Part shown: piece after piece, positions 45,820-56,423 of the stretch
How the letters are laid out: each line of letters opens with the position of its first letter
Numbering within the stretch: position 1 is the stretch's first letter
NCBI GenBank assembly: GCA_902362375.1
Contig: CABIVS010000009.1
Location: 62,001 to 126,000 of the forward strand
Length of the DNA: 64,000 bases
Origin: Bacteroidaceae bacterium
GTDB taxonomy: Bacteria > Bacteroidota > Bacteroidia > Bacteroidales > Bacteroidaceae
Reading direction: 5' to 3'
Translations under genes and position numbers: made by a program
Notes under the pieces: generated by a model
Database searches by the model: none
The model's input: the letters and a program-made list of their open reading frames with translations, nothing else
Told to the model about the DNA's origin: nothing

Positions 45820-48597
45820 TTAAAATCCGATAGTCAATCCGGCAACCACACTACGTGTCAACGGATTTTTCACTCCATACGATTCAGGGTCAGCAATCTT
45901 GATATGGTCGAAGCAAAGCAAATCATTACCGCGCACATATATTTTTGCATTATTCATGATCTTTGTACGCTTCATCCAAGTTTCCGGCAATTTGTAATAG
46001 ATCTCCACATTACGTAATTTCAGGAACGAACGGTCGGCAAGCCACAACGTATTGTTCTGAAAATTATTATTATTACTTTGACTGGTCAGTCTCGGATATT
46101 TTGCATCCAATGTCTCCGGTGTCCAACGATTTTCATAGTAATGTTGCGAGATTGTTGTATTATTAATCAACGGCCAGTACAGACTTTGTGTATTCAACAT
46201 AGCGGAATAATGTCCCGTTCCCTGAAATAATGCATTAAATCCCAACCCCTTCCATTCAGCTCCGAAGTTAAATGAATAATAGATTTCAGGAGCCGCCGTA
46301 CTGTAACCAATAGCTGTTTTATCATTGGCATCAATCTTCTTATCTCCATTCACATCACGATATTTGATATCTCCCGGTTTAACCGTACTAAAGGTTTGTT
46401 TCGGACTCTCGTCAATATCCTTCTGATCTTTGAAAAGGCCAATCACTTCCAACCCCATCAACTGATTTAATGAACCACCAGTTGTCACCAAATTATCATA
46501 TAGTTGCGGAGCTTCATACTGTTCTACGATTTTATTCTTTGCCAACGTGAAGTTTCCACCGATATTAAAAGTTACATTACCTACTGTTTTGACATAGTTG
46601 GCACCAACTTCCAAACCCCAGCTATCCACAATACCTCCATTCTCATAAGGTGCATCAAAACCGATGACAGAAGAATACTTTCCTTTAGTGGCAACCCATA
46701 TATCACTTCTTCTCTGATAATATCCCTCCAGAGTGAGGTTAAGTCCTCCGAAAAGTACAGCATCAATACCAGCATTATATTTATAGGCTTTTTCATGTGT
46801 GGAGTTTTCTGCAGCCAGTTTGCTCAACTTCCAGCTTCCCAAAGAGGAAGCATAACTACTATTGAAGTTATATAAACTACCTCCCGTATAAATTTCCTGC
46901 CAATAAGCTTCTTCCGGAATATTATCGATATTAATCATACCGGCCGACGCACGCAATTTCAGAAAATCAATAAAATGCACTCCTTTCATAAATTTCTCTT
47001 TCGAGATAGCCCATGCCAAAGAAAGTGTCGGTGAAAAAGCCCACTTATGTCCGGGTGCCAACTTATTGGAAGAAGAAACAGCCATACTTAAATCTGCATA
47101 ATAACGTCCTTTGAAACCATAATGCGTATAAGAAGTAAAGTTTTCGCGGAACCACGTATTATTCACTCCATTGATATTGCGATATTCATGATTCCATTTT
47201 AATTGCGTATAAACAGAATGAATCTCATTTTCAAACTTGTAATCCACTGCAAGAGCCATATTAAAATTACGTTTCCAGGCAGAAAGTTCCGACCCCGTAT
47301 TCATTTCACTCTCTGTTCCCGCGGTATATTGGGAAACGGCAACAGGCTTGCCACTCTTCCATTGCACATTATCACTTCCATACCGATACGTTTTGGAGTG
47401 ATTTTCCACATACGAAGCCCAGTTATCATAAGCTAGCATAAAACCTGCCCCCAATCCCGGCAGAATAGATGACAAATCCTGCTTGAGCGTCATATCGGCA
47501 TACAATGAACGGTTATGTCCTTTGGTATAAGCAGCGGCCTGCGATTGCGCCACCGGATTTTTCGTTCCATCCCAAGTCGTATTACCACCCCATAAGCCAT
47601 TTTCCGTCTTTACAGGGAAAGCGGTTGCGGGCAGACTGTAAATCATAGACCATAAATCAGCCGAATCACCCGGTTTGTTCGTTTCTGCCAATGTTCCTAA
47701 CAAATTCAATGTCATCTTCGTTGAAGGAGTCAAATCTATATCCAGATTTGTACGTAAATTAGCTTTCGAAGACTTGTTTTGAGTAGAATAACCGTCATTT
47801 GCTTTTGCATTCGCAATAAATCCGTTATCTGTTACCCAATTAAACATCGCAAAATAACGGAACTTCGAACCGCCTCCCCGTAAACTCATATTCGCTATAT
47901 TTGTTGCAGCCGCATCTTTAAAGACCTCATCCACCCAATTTACATTCGGGTAATATTGCGGATAAGCACCTGTCTTAAATGCATTCATCTCATATTCATG
48001 ATAGCGTGGCTTCCGGATGCCATCATTAGCATAAGCCTCATTAATCGCACTAGCATATGTATAAGCATCTGCAAATTCCGGACGGCGGACTTCCCAATTA
48101 ATAAGATGATCGAAAGTGAATTTGATTTCCTTCGTGTTGTACTTACCTCGTTTAGTAATGATATTAATTACCCCGTTTGCCCCCTTATATCCATAAAGAG
48201 CCACAGCAGCTGCATCTTTCAAAATTTGCACGGATTCCACCTCTTCCGAAGTGACCAATGTAATATCACGCTCGATGCCATCCACCAGCATCAACGGTGT
48301 ACTGCTTGATAACGTCTGCAATCCGCGAATATAGAGAGTCGGTTCTTGTGAAGAATAGGAACCTGAATTTTGCAATGTAGTCAGCCCCAATCCATAACCA
48401 AATAAGGAATTAGTGACATTCTTTGCACTCCGTTTTGTCAAGTCTTCACCGGAGATTAGTGATATCGAAGCTGTGGATTCCTTGACATCCTGGTCAATAC
48501 CGGCGATATTGACCGTTTTTACTTTATCGGCTTCTTGAGCATGTCCGCAAACTCCCCCAAATGCCAACAAAGTAATTATCCATATTTTCTTTTTCAT
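45820..48597 (-). CDS. susC homolog: Short SusC-family transporter lacking the N-terminal carboxypeptidase-like domain
   Basis: The chosen ATG at 48597 gives 925 residues; the open frame extends only to a TTG at 48615. After the signal (ending GHAQ) the protein goes almost directly into the plug (ASISLISGEDLTKRSAKNV, LMLVDGIERDITLV, VESVQILKDAAAVALYGYKGANG). The usual carboxypeptidase-regulatory-like domain and the DEVVVVGYG TonB-box region are absent. The barrel looks complete and ends VVAGLTIGF. It pairs with the SusD at 44069. Such short SusC proteins occur as second transporters in complex PULs. Confidence 0.93.
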   Translation of the reverse strand: MKKKIWIITLLAFGGVCGHAQEADKVKTVNIAGIDQDVKESTASISLISGEDLTKRSAKNVTNSLFGYGLGLTTLQNSGSYSSQEPTLYIRGLQTLSSSTPLMLVDGIERDITLVTSEEVESVQILKDAAAVALYGYKGANGVINIITKRGKYNTKEIKFTFDHLINWEVRRPEFADAYTYASAINEAYANDGIRKPRYHEYEMNAFKTGAYPQYYPNVNWVDEVFKDAAATNIANMSLRGGGSKFRYFAMFNWVTDNGFIANAKANDGYSTQNKSSKANLRTNLDIDLTPSTKMTLNLLGTLAETNKPGDSADLWSMIYSLPATAFPVKTENGLWGGNTTWDGTKNPVAQSQAAAYTKGHNRSLYADMTLKQDLSSILPGLGAGFMLAYDNWASYVENHSKTYRYGSDNVQWKSGKPVAVSQYTAGTESEMNTGSELSAWKRNFNMALAVDYKFENEIHSVYTQLKWNHEYRNINGVNNTWFRENFTSYTHYGFKGRYYADLSMAVSSSNKLAPGHKWAFSPTLSLAWAISKEKFMKGVHFIDFLKLRASAGMINIDNIPEEAYWQEIYTGGSLYNFNSSYASSLGSWKLSKLAAENSTHEKAYKYNAGIDAVLFGGLNLTLEGYYQRRSDIWVATKGKYSSVIGFDAPYENGGIVDSWGLEVGANYVKTVGNVTFNIGGNFTLAKNKIVEQYEAPQLYDNLVTTGGSLNQLMGLEVIGLFKDQKDIDESPKQTFSTVKPGDIKYRDVNGDKKIDANDKTAIGYSTAAPEIYYSFNFGAEWKGLGFNALFQGTGHYSAMLNTQSLYWPLINNTTISQHYYENRWTPETLDAKYPRLTSQSNNNNFQNNTLWLADRSFLKLRNVEIYYKLPETWMKRTKIMNNAKIYVRGNDLLCFDHIKIADPESYGVKNPLTRSVVAGLTIGF

Positions 48598-48645
48598 AAA
48601 TTCTTTCTTTTTCAATTGTTAGTAGAATCAATCACATTATATGAA

Positions 48646-50595
48646 TCACCATCCCGGATTCTGTTCCAGACCATACCCCTTGTTCACTTCTGCCTGTGGA
48701 AATGGAGACAAATACCATTTCGGATCAAAACCATTCTTCCACCAGTAACGCTCTACATTTGTCAAAGAGAACTTTTCATATTCAAAATGGGTAGGTTGGG
48801 CAACTCCATTGGCTTTATCTCCACCAAACCAGGGACAAGAAGTCAGAATACGCTCACCATTAGCATTCAGGCGGTAAATATGCAAACCATGTAAAGGTGT
48901 CTCAAAACGTGTTTTCATCTTATAGCGAATCATATCGAAGAAACGGGCATCCTCCATTCCTAATTCACAAGCACGCTCTCGTAGAATTTCATTCAGTAAA
49001 ACGTCCTTAGAACTCAAATCTTTATCCGGATTACATTCTTCCAAACCATTTAACCCCACACGTTTACGAACCTCATCTACCTTAGCGATTGCATCTGAAT
49101 GGCTTCCACCAGTCTGCACAATCGCTTCCGCATAAATCAAATAAATCTCCGGCAAACGCAAATATGACCATAAGGCATACTTCCCATCATAATCTGTACC
49201 CATATAGAATTTATTGTTAGCATAGCCAGTGGCATATTTACCATCCTCATTGGCAGGGTCAGTTTTGGCATCTGTACCTCCTCTCCATAACTCATAGCTG
49301 GTTCCCGACATATTACCCGTATTCCAATCCATTTGCTTGGGCATTCCATTAACAATTACCGACTCATACAAACGGGGGTCACGAGTCAACTCTACACCGG
49401 CAGCAATCGTCCCTTTAGAAAACATTTCATCCAACTTTCCGGCATCCTTTAATTCTTCCCAGTTAAAAGGTTTTCCATCTTTCCATGGGAACATTTCTAC
49501 GTACTCCTGTGTCGGAGTGTAGTTCAATCGACGAACATCATCATTTTGCCAATACCACCAATTATATTTTCTACCAACTTTATCATACACACGAGTCGAA
49601 TGAATCATTTCCTTTCCATGAGTAGAATATCCTTTACGATAAGCCAGCCGATAGTCTTCAGGGCGACTTCCGGCAGCCCGTTCTAATTGATAATAACCTT
49701 CATTATTCCATTCCCTGAAAAACTCCTCGCAGGCTTCCAGACAATTGTTCCAAAGCTCCGGTTTACGAGCGCCATACCAAATAGCCAAACTAGTTGCTCC
49801 GGGATAATAAGCCTCATTATCATTAAATAAAGGAGAAGCGGCAAAATTCCAGATTTTACACTTTACCCCAATTGCTCCGGCTTTAGTCCAACGTCCGGCA
49901 TCATTCTGCATATCCTCATAAACCCAAGGCAAATCGTTTTTAGCTTCATCTAACAGCTGAATCATAAATTTCACGGTTTCTTCCACTGTACCACGTGGTA
50001 TATCATTACTTGTTCCCTCGAATGAGGAACGAATAATAGGCAATCCACCGTAATGACGGAATGTGTCAAAATAACGAGCGGCAATGATACACTTCGCTTC
50101 GGCAACCATTCGTTTCTTCTCCTCCCCCGATAAGTCAGGAACTCCATCAATATTCTCAATCAACAGCCAACTTGCACGAACTGCCTCCCATACATTACTT
50201 CTCAAAAAATCAAATTTCTCTTGATGAGCATCATAGTTTGCCGAATGTGTACCGGAATAATACACCTTTGTTAAAGCACTATTCGCCCAATGATTATGCC
50301 AGCAATCCGACAAGACATCAAACTTCCCTATATATGTATCATTCGGATAAGGAATCTGTGTAAAGAGATTATCATAAGGAAGCCCATAATACTGCAAGGC
50401 ATAAATACCCGTCAAGAATTCACGCGTATATTTCGCACTGTTAAAAACTGTATCTTTAGTCGACTGCCCACCCGGTGCTTTTTCCAAAAAAGAATTTCCA
50501 AACTTCCATTCATCCGTACAAGATGAAAAGGGAACTGCCATCATCATTCCAACTAAAACGGGAACTATTATCTTATTTCGTATCTTCATTTTCAT
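48646..50595 (-). CDS. susD homolog: SusD/RagB-family glycan-binding lipoprotein (first pair of the RG-I PUL)
   Basis: This 649-residue lipoprotein (lipobox FSSC, about Cys26) has SusD signatures: RYFDTFRHYGGLPII in the core, RLPEIYLIYAEAIVQTGG, KVDEVRKRVGLNG, LRERACELGMEDARFFDMIRY and the terminal GLEQNPGW. It belongs with the full-length SusC 12 bp upstream. It is a large SusD with a tryptophan-rich middle (KYNWWYWQND) that may contribute to glycan stacking; this is inference. Confidence 0.95.
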   Translation of the reverse strand: MKMKIRNKIIVPVLVGMMMAVPFSSCTDEWKFGNSFLEKAPGGQSTKDTVFNSAKYTREFLTGIYALQYYGLPYDNLFTQIPYPNDTYIGKFDVLSDCWHNHWANSALTKVYYSGTHSANYDAHQEKFDFLRSNVWEAVRASWLLIENIDGVPDLSGEEKKRMVAEAKCIIAARYFDTFRHYGGLPIIRSSFEGTSNDIPRGTVEETVKFMIQLLDEAKNDLPWVYEDMQNDAGRWTKAGAIGVKCKIWNFAASPLFNDNEAYYPGATSLAIWYGARKPELWNNCLEACEEFFREWNNEGYYQLERAAGSRPEDYRLAYRKGYSTHGKEMIHSTRVYDKVGRKYNWWYWQNDDVRRLNYTPTQEYVEMFPWKDGKPFNWEELKDAGKLDEMFSKGTIAAGVELTRDPRLYESVIVNGMPKQMDWNTGNMSGTSYELWRGGTDAKTDPANEDGKYATGYANNKFYMGTDYDGKYALWSYLRLPEIYLIYAEAIVQTGGSHSDAIAKVDEVRKRVGLNGLEECNPDKDLSSKDVLLNEILRERACELGMEDARFFDMIRYKMKTRFETPLHGLHIYRLNANGERILTSCPWFGGDKANGVAQPTHFEYEKFSLTNVERYWWKNGFDPKWYLSPFPQAEVNKGYGLEQNPGW

Positions 50596-50607
50596 AACTT
50601 CTACCGA

Positions 50608-53600
50608 TTAAAATCCTAATTTCAAACTCAAAGAATAAGTCTTTGTCAATGGATAAGTAGGTGCACCGGCTACTTTTGATTCCGGATCGCCCCATTTAAA
50701 TCCGGTAAACGTAAGCAAGTTATATCCACTAAACGTTAATTGACATGTATTCATCTTCAATTTCTTCATTAGAGGGAACTGAAAATTATATGCAACCTGC
50801 AGAGTTTTCAAACGTAAATAACTGGAATTGACTTCATACAAACCCGAATCGGCATAGTTGTTCTCGGCATTTGCCCATGTAGCACGTGGATAGGCAGCAC
50901 TCTGCGACGGATTTTGCGGTGTCCAGGTACTCTCATACTGATACAGTAACAAACCACCCGTCGTCGTATCTGCATTACTCGTAAATGGGGTACGGAAACC
51001 CTCATCCAACATACGGCTTACATTCCAGGCTCCTGTCCATTGCATACTGAATTCGAAATTTTTCCAACTAAATCCCATATTCAATCCGGCAATATATTCC
51101 GGATCATCCGTGTAACCCAGTTCACGAGTCATATCATTAGAATCAATTACACCATTTCCGTCCAAATCAACATAAACACAATCTCCCGGTTGCAAATCAG
51201 TTCTATGATCGGGAAAAGGCTTTCCAAAAGTCTGTTCATATAGAGCGGGAGTTCCTTCATCATAATACCGCCAGAACTTATACAATGAACGTGCTCCGAT
51301 ACGATGTCCTTTCTCATACTGATAATTATTATTCAGCGGTGCCTCTTTCTTTTCAATAATCTCATTTTCATTATTAGATAAATTCAGTCCAACCCAATAG
51401 CGGAATTTATCACCGATTTTATCATTCCATTTCATGGATAGTTCCCATCCCCAACTGTTTACACGTCCCATATTATAATAAGGAGTAATAAATCCAAGTA
51501 TACCTGCTGCCGTGTAGTCACGTAACAAAATATCCCGGCGTTTTTCCTTATAATAATCAACACTCACATTCAATCGTTCATTCATCAAAGTAAAATCTAC
51601 TCCATAGTTCTGCTTAAACGCCTTTTCCCAAGTCACATTCTGATTATTCTTAGCTTTCTCAAAAGCTCCCATGGAAGCAGTAGAGTTCTCTATTCCAAAG
51701 AAGTACCCATGTCCGAATTTTCCACCGCCTGCAGGAAGAGCATCATCCACAGAATATGGGTCAGAAGTATATAAGAAGCGGGAATTATCAGCCTTGTCAT
51801 TACCGACAAGTCCCATAGACACACGGAATTTCATATAATTGATAACTTTCTTGACAGGATTCCAGAATTTCTCTTCACTGACTACCCAGCCAATAGAGGC
51901 AGCCGGAAAAGTACCAAAACGTTTATCCGGAGCAAAATTTTCAGAACCATTATAACCGACATTAAATTCTGCCATGTAGCGGGTATTCCAGTCATAGGTC
52001 AGACGTCCTACAAGACCGACATACCCCGACGGAATATCTGAATATACCGACGGATAATAAGTTTTGGACTGATTATACAATACCAATGCCCCCACATTAT
52101 GTTTGCCAAACGAACGATTGTAGTTCAAACCGGCTTCCATATACCAGTTACGACCTTTTCCAGATTTCTCACTATAAGTCAAACGACCGGCATCCTTCGT
52201 TTTACGATACCCTAATGTGCCGTCTGCCAACACCCAAGGCGTATAAGTAGCAATGTCTTGTTCACCATTCTTCGTAATAGTGAAATCACTGTTATAAGAT
52301 CCTTTCGCATTGAAAGACAACCCTTTGGTAATCATATCCAGTTTCTGCTTCAAGATTAAATCAGCACTCAACTTGTTTTTACTTCTGGATTGATAACCAC
52401 GTGAAATATAAGACATACCGGTACTTCCCGTGAAAGGCAATGCCAAATCAGTATAGTCCGTTGATGTCTGCACCAACTTGCCATCAATAAATCCCGGGCT
52501 GGAAAACGGGGTCGAAGTATATAAATCACGTACCAAATCAGAAGTATCCCCTCCACTAAACGGACGGTTCTGATTATCAATACTTCCTGCCAAATTAAAT
52601 GATATAGTCGTCGTTTTTGTTACATCAATATCTAAATTGGAACGATAATTAAAACGTTTGTATTGAAACGACACATTATGTGGCGTATCGAATTGTTTAA
52701 ACAGTCCCCCTTGGGTATAAGCACCGGCAGAGACGAAGTAACGGACATTACTGGTTCCTCCACTGATATTGATATTGTGCTGGCTCTGCAATGCCGCATC
52801 TTTCAAACAATAATCCACCCAATCTACATCTGGGAAACGTATCGGATCAGAATGATCCTTAAATCTTTGCATTATATCATCAGAGAACATCGGAGTAGCA
52901 TTCGGGTTATCATTACGTTGCATCTGATTATAGTAATCCGCATATTGGTAAGCGTTGGCTTTCTTTGCTGTCTTGGTCGGCATCAATACACTGGCAGAAG
53001 TCGTAAATGAGATTTTTGCTTTCCCCTCTGTTCCCCGCCGGGTAGTAATCAAAACAACACCGTTCGCACCACGTACACCGAATACAGCAGTAGCCGACGC
53101 ATCCTTCAACACCGTAATGCTTTCAATTTCATTGGGATCGATTTCATTGAAAGTACGTTCCACACCATCCACCTGAATTAATGGAGCCGAATTGTTCCAG
53201 GTTCCTTGTCCACGGACAAAAATTTCAGCCACATCCGCCCCCGGTTCACCGGAATACTGTACCGTAGTGATACCAGTCAATTGTCCGGATAGGACATTCG
53301 TTACAGAACCAGTCGGTGTCTTCAACAAATCACTTCCTTTCACACCAGAAACCGCACCAGTCACTGTCACCTTCTTCTGCGCTCCATAGGCTACAATTTG
53401 CACCTCATCCAATACATTTGAATCATCGGCAAGAACAATACTCATCTTAGCGTTTTTCACAACTACCGTTTGTGTTTCATATCCAATAAAAGATATTTTT
53501 AACTTTGCCCCCATCGGAACTGAAAGTTTGAAATTGCCATCAATATCCGTAATAGTTCCTTGTGTAGTATTATCTACCACCACATTTGCACCTATTACAG

Positions 53601-53781
53601 GTTCTCCATGACTATCGAGTACGGTTCCCTTTACATTCACTGTCTGCTGTTGCACCAGCTGGACAGATGAAGCCGCCTGTGTTTTTTCTATCGGCATTAG
53701 ACCTGCAGCAAGTCCCAGTAACAAAAGATATTGTGTGATTTTCTTAGGACTATACCACTTGAATATTATTATTCCACTCAT
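50608..53781 (-). CDS. susC homolog: Full-length SusC/RagA-family TonB-dependent transporter
   Basis: This 1057-residue protein has a signal peptide ending EKTQAA, a carboxypeptidase-regulatory-like domain (about 48-125, GEPVIGANVVVDNTTQGTI), a TonB-box-like VLDEVQIVAYGAQ, and a plug with IESITVLKDASATAVFGVRGANG. The full barrel ends YSLSLKLGF. No STN domain is present, so control should come from the HTCS. It lies 39 bp downstream of the lipoprotein gene at 53821 with no room for a strong promoter, so it is inside the long operon rather than at its head. Confidence 0.96.
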   Translation of the reverse strand: MSGIIIFKWYSPKKITQYLLLLGLAAGLMPIEKTQAASSVQLVQQQTVNVKGTVLDSHGEPVIGANVVVDNTTQGTITDIDGNFKLSVPMGAKLKISFIGYETQTVVVKNAKMSIVLADDSNVLDEVQIVAYGAQKKVTVTGAVSGVKGSDLLKTPTGSVTNVLSGQLTGITTVQYSGEPGADVAEIFVRGQGTWNNSAPLIQVDGVERTFNEIDPNEIESITVLKDASATAVFGVRGANGVVLITTRRGTEGKAKISFTTSASVLMPTKTAKKANAYQYADYYNQMQRNDNPNATPMFSDDIMQRFKDHSDPIRFPDVDWVDYCLKDAALQSQHNINISGGTSNVRYFVSAGAYTQGGLFKQFDTPHNVSFQYKRFNYRSNLDIDVTKTTTISFNLAGSIDNQNRPFSGGDTSDLVRDLYTSTPFSSPGFIDGKLVQTSTDYTDLALPFTGSTGMSYISRGYQSRSKNKLSADLILKQKLDMITKGLSFNAKGSYNSDFTITKNGEQDIATYTPWVLADGTLGYRKTKDAGRLTYSEKSGKGRNWYMEAGLNYNRSFGKHNVGALVLYNQSKTYYPSVYSDIPSGYVGLVGRLTYDWNTRYMAEFNVGYNGSENFAPDKRFGTFPAASIGWVVSEEKFWNPVKKVINYMKFRVSMGLVGNDKADNSRFLYTSDPYSVDDALPAGGGKFGHGYFFGIENSTASMGAFEKAKNNQNVTWEKAFKQNYGVDFTLMNERLNVSVDYYKEKRRDILLRDYTAAGILGFITPYYNMGRVNSWGWELSMKWNDKIGDKFRYWVGLNLSNNENEIIEKKEAPLNNNYQYEKGHRIGARSLYKFWRYYDEGTPALYEQTFGKPFPDHRTDLQPGDCVYVDLDGNGVIDSNDMTRELGYTDDPEYIAGLNMGFSWKNFEFSMQWTGAWNVSRMLDEGFRTPFTSNADTTTGGLLLYQYESTWTPQNPSQSAAYPRATWANAENNYADSGLYEVNSSYLRLKTLQVAYNFQFPLMKKLKMNTCQLTFSGYNLLTFTGFKWGDPESKVAGAPTYPLTKTYSLSLKLGF

Positions 53782-53820
53782 TACTTATATTATTAAGTTA
53801 AACAAAAGCCATTAAAACTT

Positions 53821-55458
53821 CTAAAAGGCAAACGAGAAACGGAAATATCCCAAGTTCCATACATATCCATTGATACTATCACCTTCTTTCCCATCTTTCA
53901 CCATATAGAAAAGATAACCGGCACGTAATGATGAACTCCAGTATCCGTTAAACCGACCTCTCGGGTCATTTGCAGCCTCCGTTCCATTGAGATACCATAA
54001 TGCCAAGCCATTAGCTTTCGCTATCGAAGCATTAATTGTTTCAGTTTCATTAATCAACATTCTCATTTCTTCAATAGAAGGCAAATACCATCCGGAAGTC
54101 AATCCTGACGGAAGTACTTTCTGTTTATTATATGAATCCAGACAAGATACCATATTCAACAGATCCCAATCCGCACTATTTTCAATTGCATAATCAGCAA
54201 GTTTCTTCAATACTTCAGTATTATTATAGCCTAAAATACTTTTATAATGAGGTTCCCGGCTACCACTCTTACATAAATATGAACTTGTATAAGCAGAGGC
54301 TATACCCTCCATATCAGGCTTATTTCCTTTGGTTCCAAAAAGTTTAATCACATCATTTGCATAATCCAACGCATAAACCAATCCATGCACACATGAAGGG
54401 TGATCACGTCTCAATGCATCGTGTGCCTCATCAAAAGGCTGCGAACCATCCGTACTTACCTTTTCCGGATACAATACCGAAGGCTGTGGATTTCCTACAT
54501 AATAGACAATACCTATACAATTTTCCGGTACTTCTTCTGCATTCCCCGAAACGATACTACCGTCCGAACAATAGAAATCACCCACTTTCAGCTCATGTTC
54601 AACAATCTTCTTTCCACCACCTAATAAAAATCGTTGGTATTTCCCCTCATTTATAGAAGCTGTAAATTCATACTTTTTATCATTGTAAGTGCCTTGGGTA
54701 ACAATCAGACTGTTTGCATCAGACGGTTTTATAATCAAGCGATAAGAACCATCATCAGCCAGATAAGGTCTCACTACATTTTCATCACTCACAGAAGTCA
54801 TATAAAACATAGATGCATGCTCTTTGGCAATATAAGGAATCTCATTCAATGTCTCATCCGAGAATTTATATTCCGTTTCAGGCATTACCAACACACTCAT
54901 AGCCATACGATGCTTCATAGACAAACGAATTGTAAACTGTCCGCTTCCTTCCTGAATAACTGATGAAGGTTCAGTTGTCGTCATCAAGTCAGAGGCAGCG
55001 AATTTATCTTTATCCGATTGGTCTGCTGCCGGAGTCCATTTATTTGCCATTTTCGTAAGAAAATTCTCTATCGTACCAGATTGATAAGTTTTGCCATCCT
55101 GATAAGGATAATAGGCATAATAAGCAACTCCTTCCTGCTCGTCATCATATTGCAGCGCAATCTCCGAAGCCCAGGTCCCGTTTTCAGTATAAGTTACTTT
55201 GACATTATTCATATTATTCCAGACCGCCCCGTCCTTTATGGCAAAAAGTCCGATACAATCTCCTGTTTCAAATACAGTAGTATAATTTTCGTCTGTCACA
55301 GCACGTGAATTTCCGCCAACAGCTTCCATTCCGGCATCATACACATTGATAACCATATTTCCATTAGCGTCCGGAAAGTTATCTTCTTGCGAGCAACCAC
55401 CAGCAGCCAAAGTCAGGGCAAACAAAACAGCCAATGATAAGTATTTATAGAATTTCAT
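53821..55458 (-). CDS. Fimbrillin-like lipoprotein with C-terminal lectin-like domain
   Basis: This 545-residue lipoprotein (lipobox AGGC, about Cys22) has an N-terminal fimbrillin-like domain (about 35-300: VFETGDCIGLFAI, VAYYAYYPYQ, FTIRLSMKHRMAMSVLVM). The C-terminal domain of about 230 residues has GWYLPSIEEMRMLINE, GYWSSS and a final YVWNLGYFRFSF, similar to DUF1566/Lcl-type C-terminal domains seen in surface adhesins. No catalytic motif was found. It is the third of three consecutive fimbrillin-like genes located where a PUL would carry SusE/F-like surface glycan-binding proteins. Confidence 0.75.
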   Translation of the reverse strand: MKFYKYLSLAVLFALTLAAGGCSQEDNFPDANGNMVINVYDAGMEAVGGNSRAVTDENYTTVFETGDCIGLFAIKDGAVWNNMNNVKVTYTENGTWASEIALQYDDEQEGVAYYAYYPYQDGKTYQSGTIENFLTKMANKWTPAADQSDKDKFAASDLMTTTEPSSVIQEGSGQFTIRLSMKHRMAMSVLVMPETEYKFSDETLNEIPYIAKEHASMFYMTSVSDENVVRPYLADDGSYRLIIKPSDANSLIVTQGTYNDKKYEFTASINEGKYQRFLLGGGKKIVEHELKVGDFYCSDGSIVSGNAEEVPENCIGIVYYVGNPQPSVLYPEKVSTDGSQPFDEAHDALRRDHPSCVHGLVYALDYANDVIKLFGTKGNKPDMEGIASAYTSSYLCKSGSREPHYKSILGYNNTEVLKKLADYAIENSADWDLLNMVSCLDSYNKQKVLPSGLTSGWYLPSIEEMRMLINETETINASIAKANGLALWYLNGTEAANDPRGRFNGYWSSSLRAGYLFYMVKDGKEGDSINGYVWNLGYFRFSFAF

Positions 55459-55496
55459 AATGATTCTTTTTTCTGATTACTAAAACATGTGGATTC

Positions 55497-56396
55497 TTAT
55501 TCATGGGTCATATCAACAATCTGGTCTTCTCCTTCCTGTCCCCATTGCAGACCGCCTCTTTCGACTACAACAGAAATGCCCGGTTTACCGACTGTCACAT
55601 AATAAATATTCTGATAGGTCCCTTCAAGCAATCCTTCATTACCTTTGGGCTTATAAGTAAAAGTCTTACCGCCGGTCGTCTTTATTTCAATAAAGACTTT
55701 ATCTTTTACCAACTGTGGTATCAACAATGCTTCATAAGACGCCAAATAGTCTTTCATTGGAGATACGGCTTTAGGATTCACATCCTCAACCCCAGCCTGT
55801 TCGTTTCGGATCAAAGCACCTTCGTTTACATTTCCCTGAAGTGCTACATTTTTAATTGTCACCGTTGCTCCGGCAAGTTCTTCAGCCATCACCTCATTTT
55901 TAAGTAAATGCACAATCACTTTAGCTGTCTGATGGCGGAAAGGCAACACATGGCTTCCCTGTAAAGCCACCTTTGTATTAGCATACATCATGTCCGACTG
56001 TTGATAACCGTCACCCGACTGATCACTTTTAACAGTCCAACTTTCCCATAACTTATTATCCGCAGTAGCAGGATACCAGGCAGTTACCGTCTGCTCTTCT
56101 GTAGCTGACGCCCAGTACAGCTGATTGTTCTCATCGGAACATTGAAGCTCTCCATTCTCATTTACCACCGTATAAGTAGCAGCATCACTTCCATCGCTGA
56201 CAGAAACGTGTTCCGTACCATCACCTATCCATTGATTATCTGAACTGGCACGCGACTGCACCGATTGCTTCACTTGTACAGCGGTCAGATTCAGCGGAGA
56301 ATCAGTCTTCATATAGGAAAACTCTTGCTCATTATTACAGGATACCAGACAGGCCATCCCCATCAGGCACAAAGCCCATACATTCTGTTTTCTCAT
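55497..56396 (-). CDS. Fimbrillin-like lipoprotein
   Basis: This 299-residue lipoprotein (lipobox LVSC) has an Mfa-like pattern: VQSRASSDNQWIGDG, NQLYWASATEEQTVTAWYPA, SDMMYANTKVAL, HVLPFRHQTAKVIVHLL and the C-terminal YQNIYYVTVGKPG strand. The HVLPFRHQTAKV segment corresponds to the conserved strand of fimbrillin N-terminal domains. It is flanked by two similar genes, 27 and 38 bp away. It may serve as a surface glycan-binding protein in this PUL rather than as a pilin; that is inferred from position. Confidence 0.78.
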   Translation of the reverse strand: MRKQNVWALCLMGMACLVSCNNEQEFSYMKTDSPLNLTAVQVKQSVQSRASSDNQWIGDGTEHVSVSDGSDAATYTVVNENGELQCSDENNQLYWASATEEQTVTAWYPATADNKLWESWTVKSDQSGDGYQQSDMMYANTKVALQGSHVLPFRHQTAKVIVHLLKNEVMAEELAGATVTIKNVALQGNVNEGALIRNEQAGVEDVNPKAVSPMKDYLASYEALLIPQLVKDKVFIEIKTTGGKTFTYKPKGNEGLLEGTYQNIYYVTVGKPGISVVVERGGLQWGQEGEDQIVDMTHE

Positions 56397-56423
56397 AATA
56401 TTTTCGTTTATAATTAACTTACC

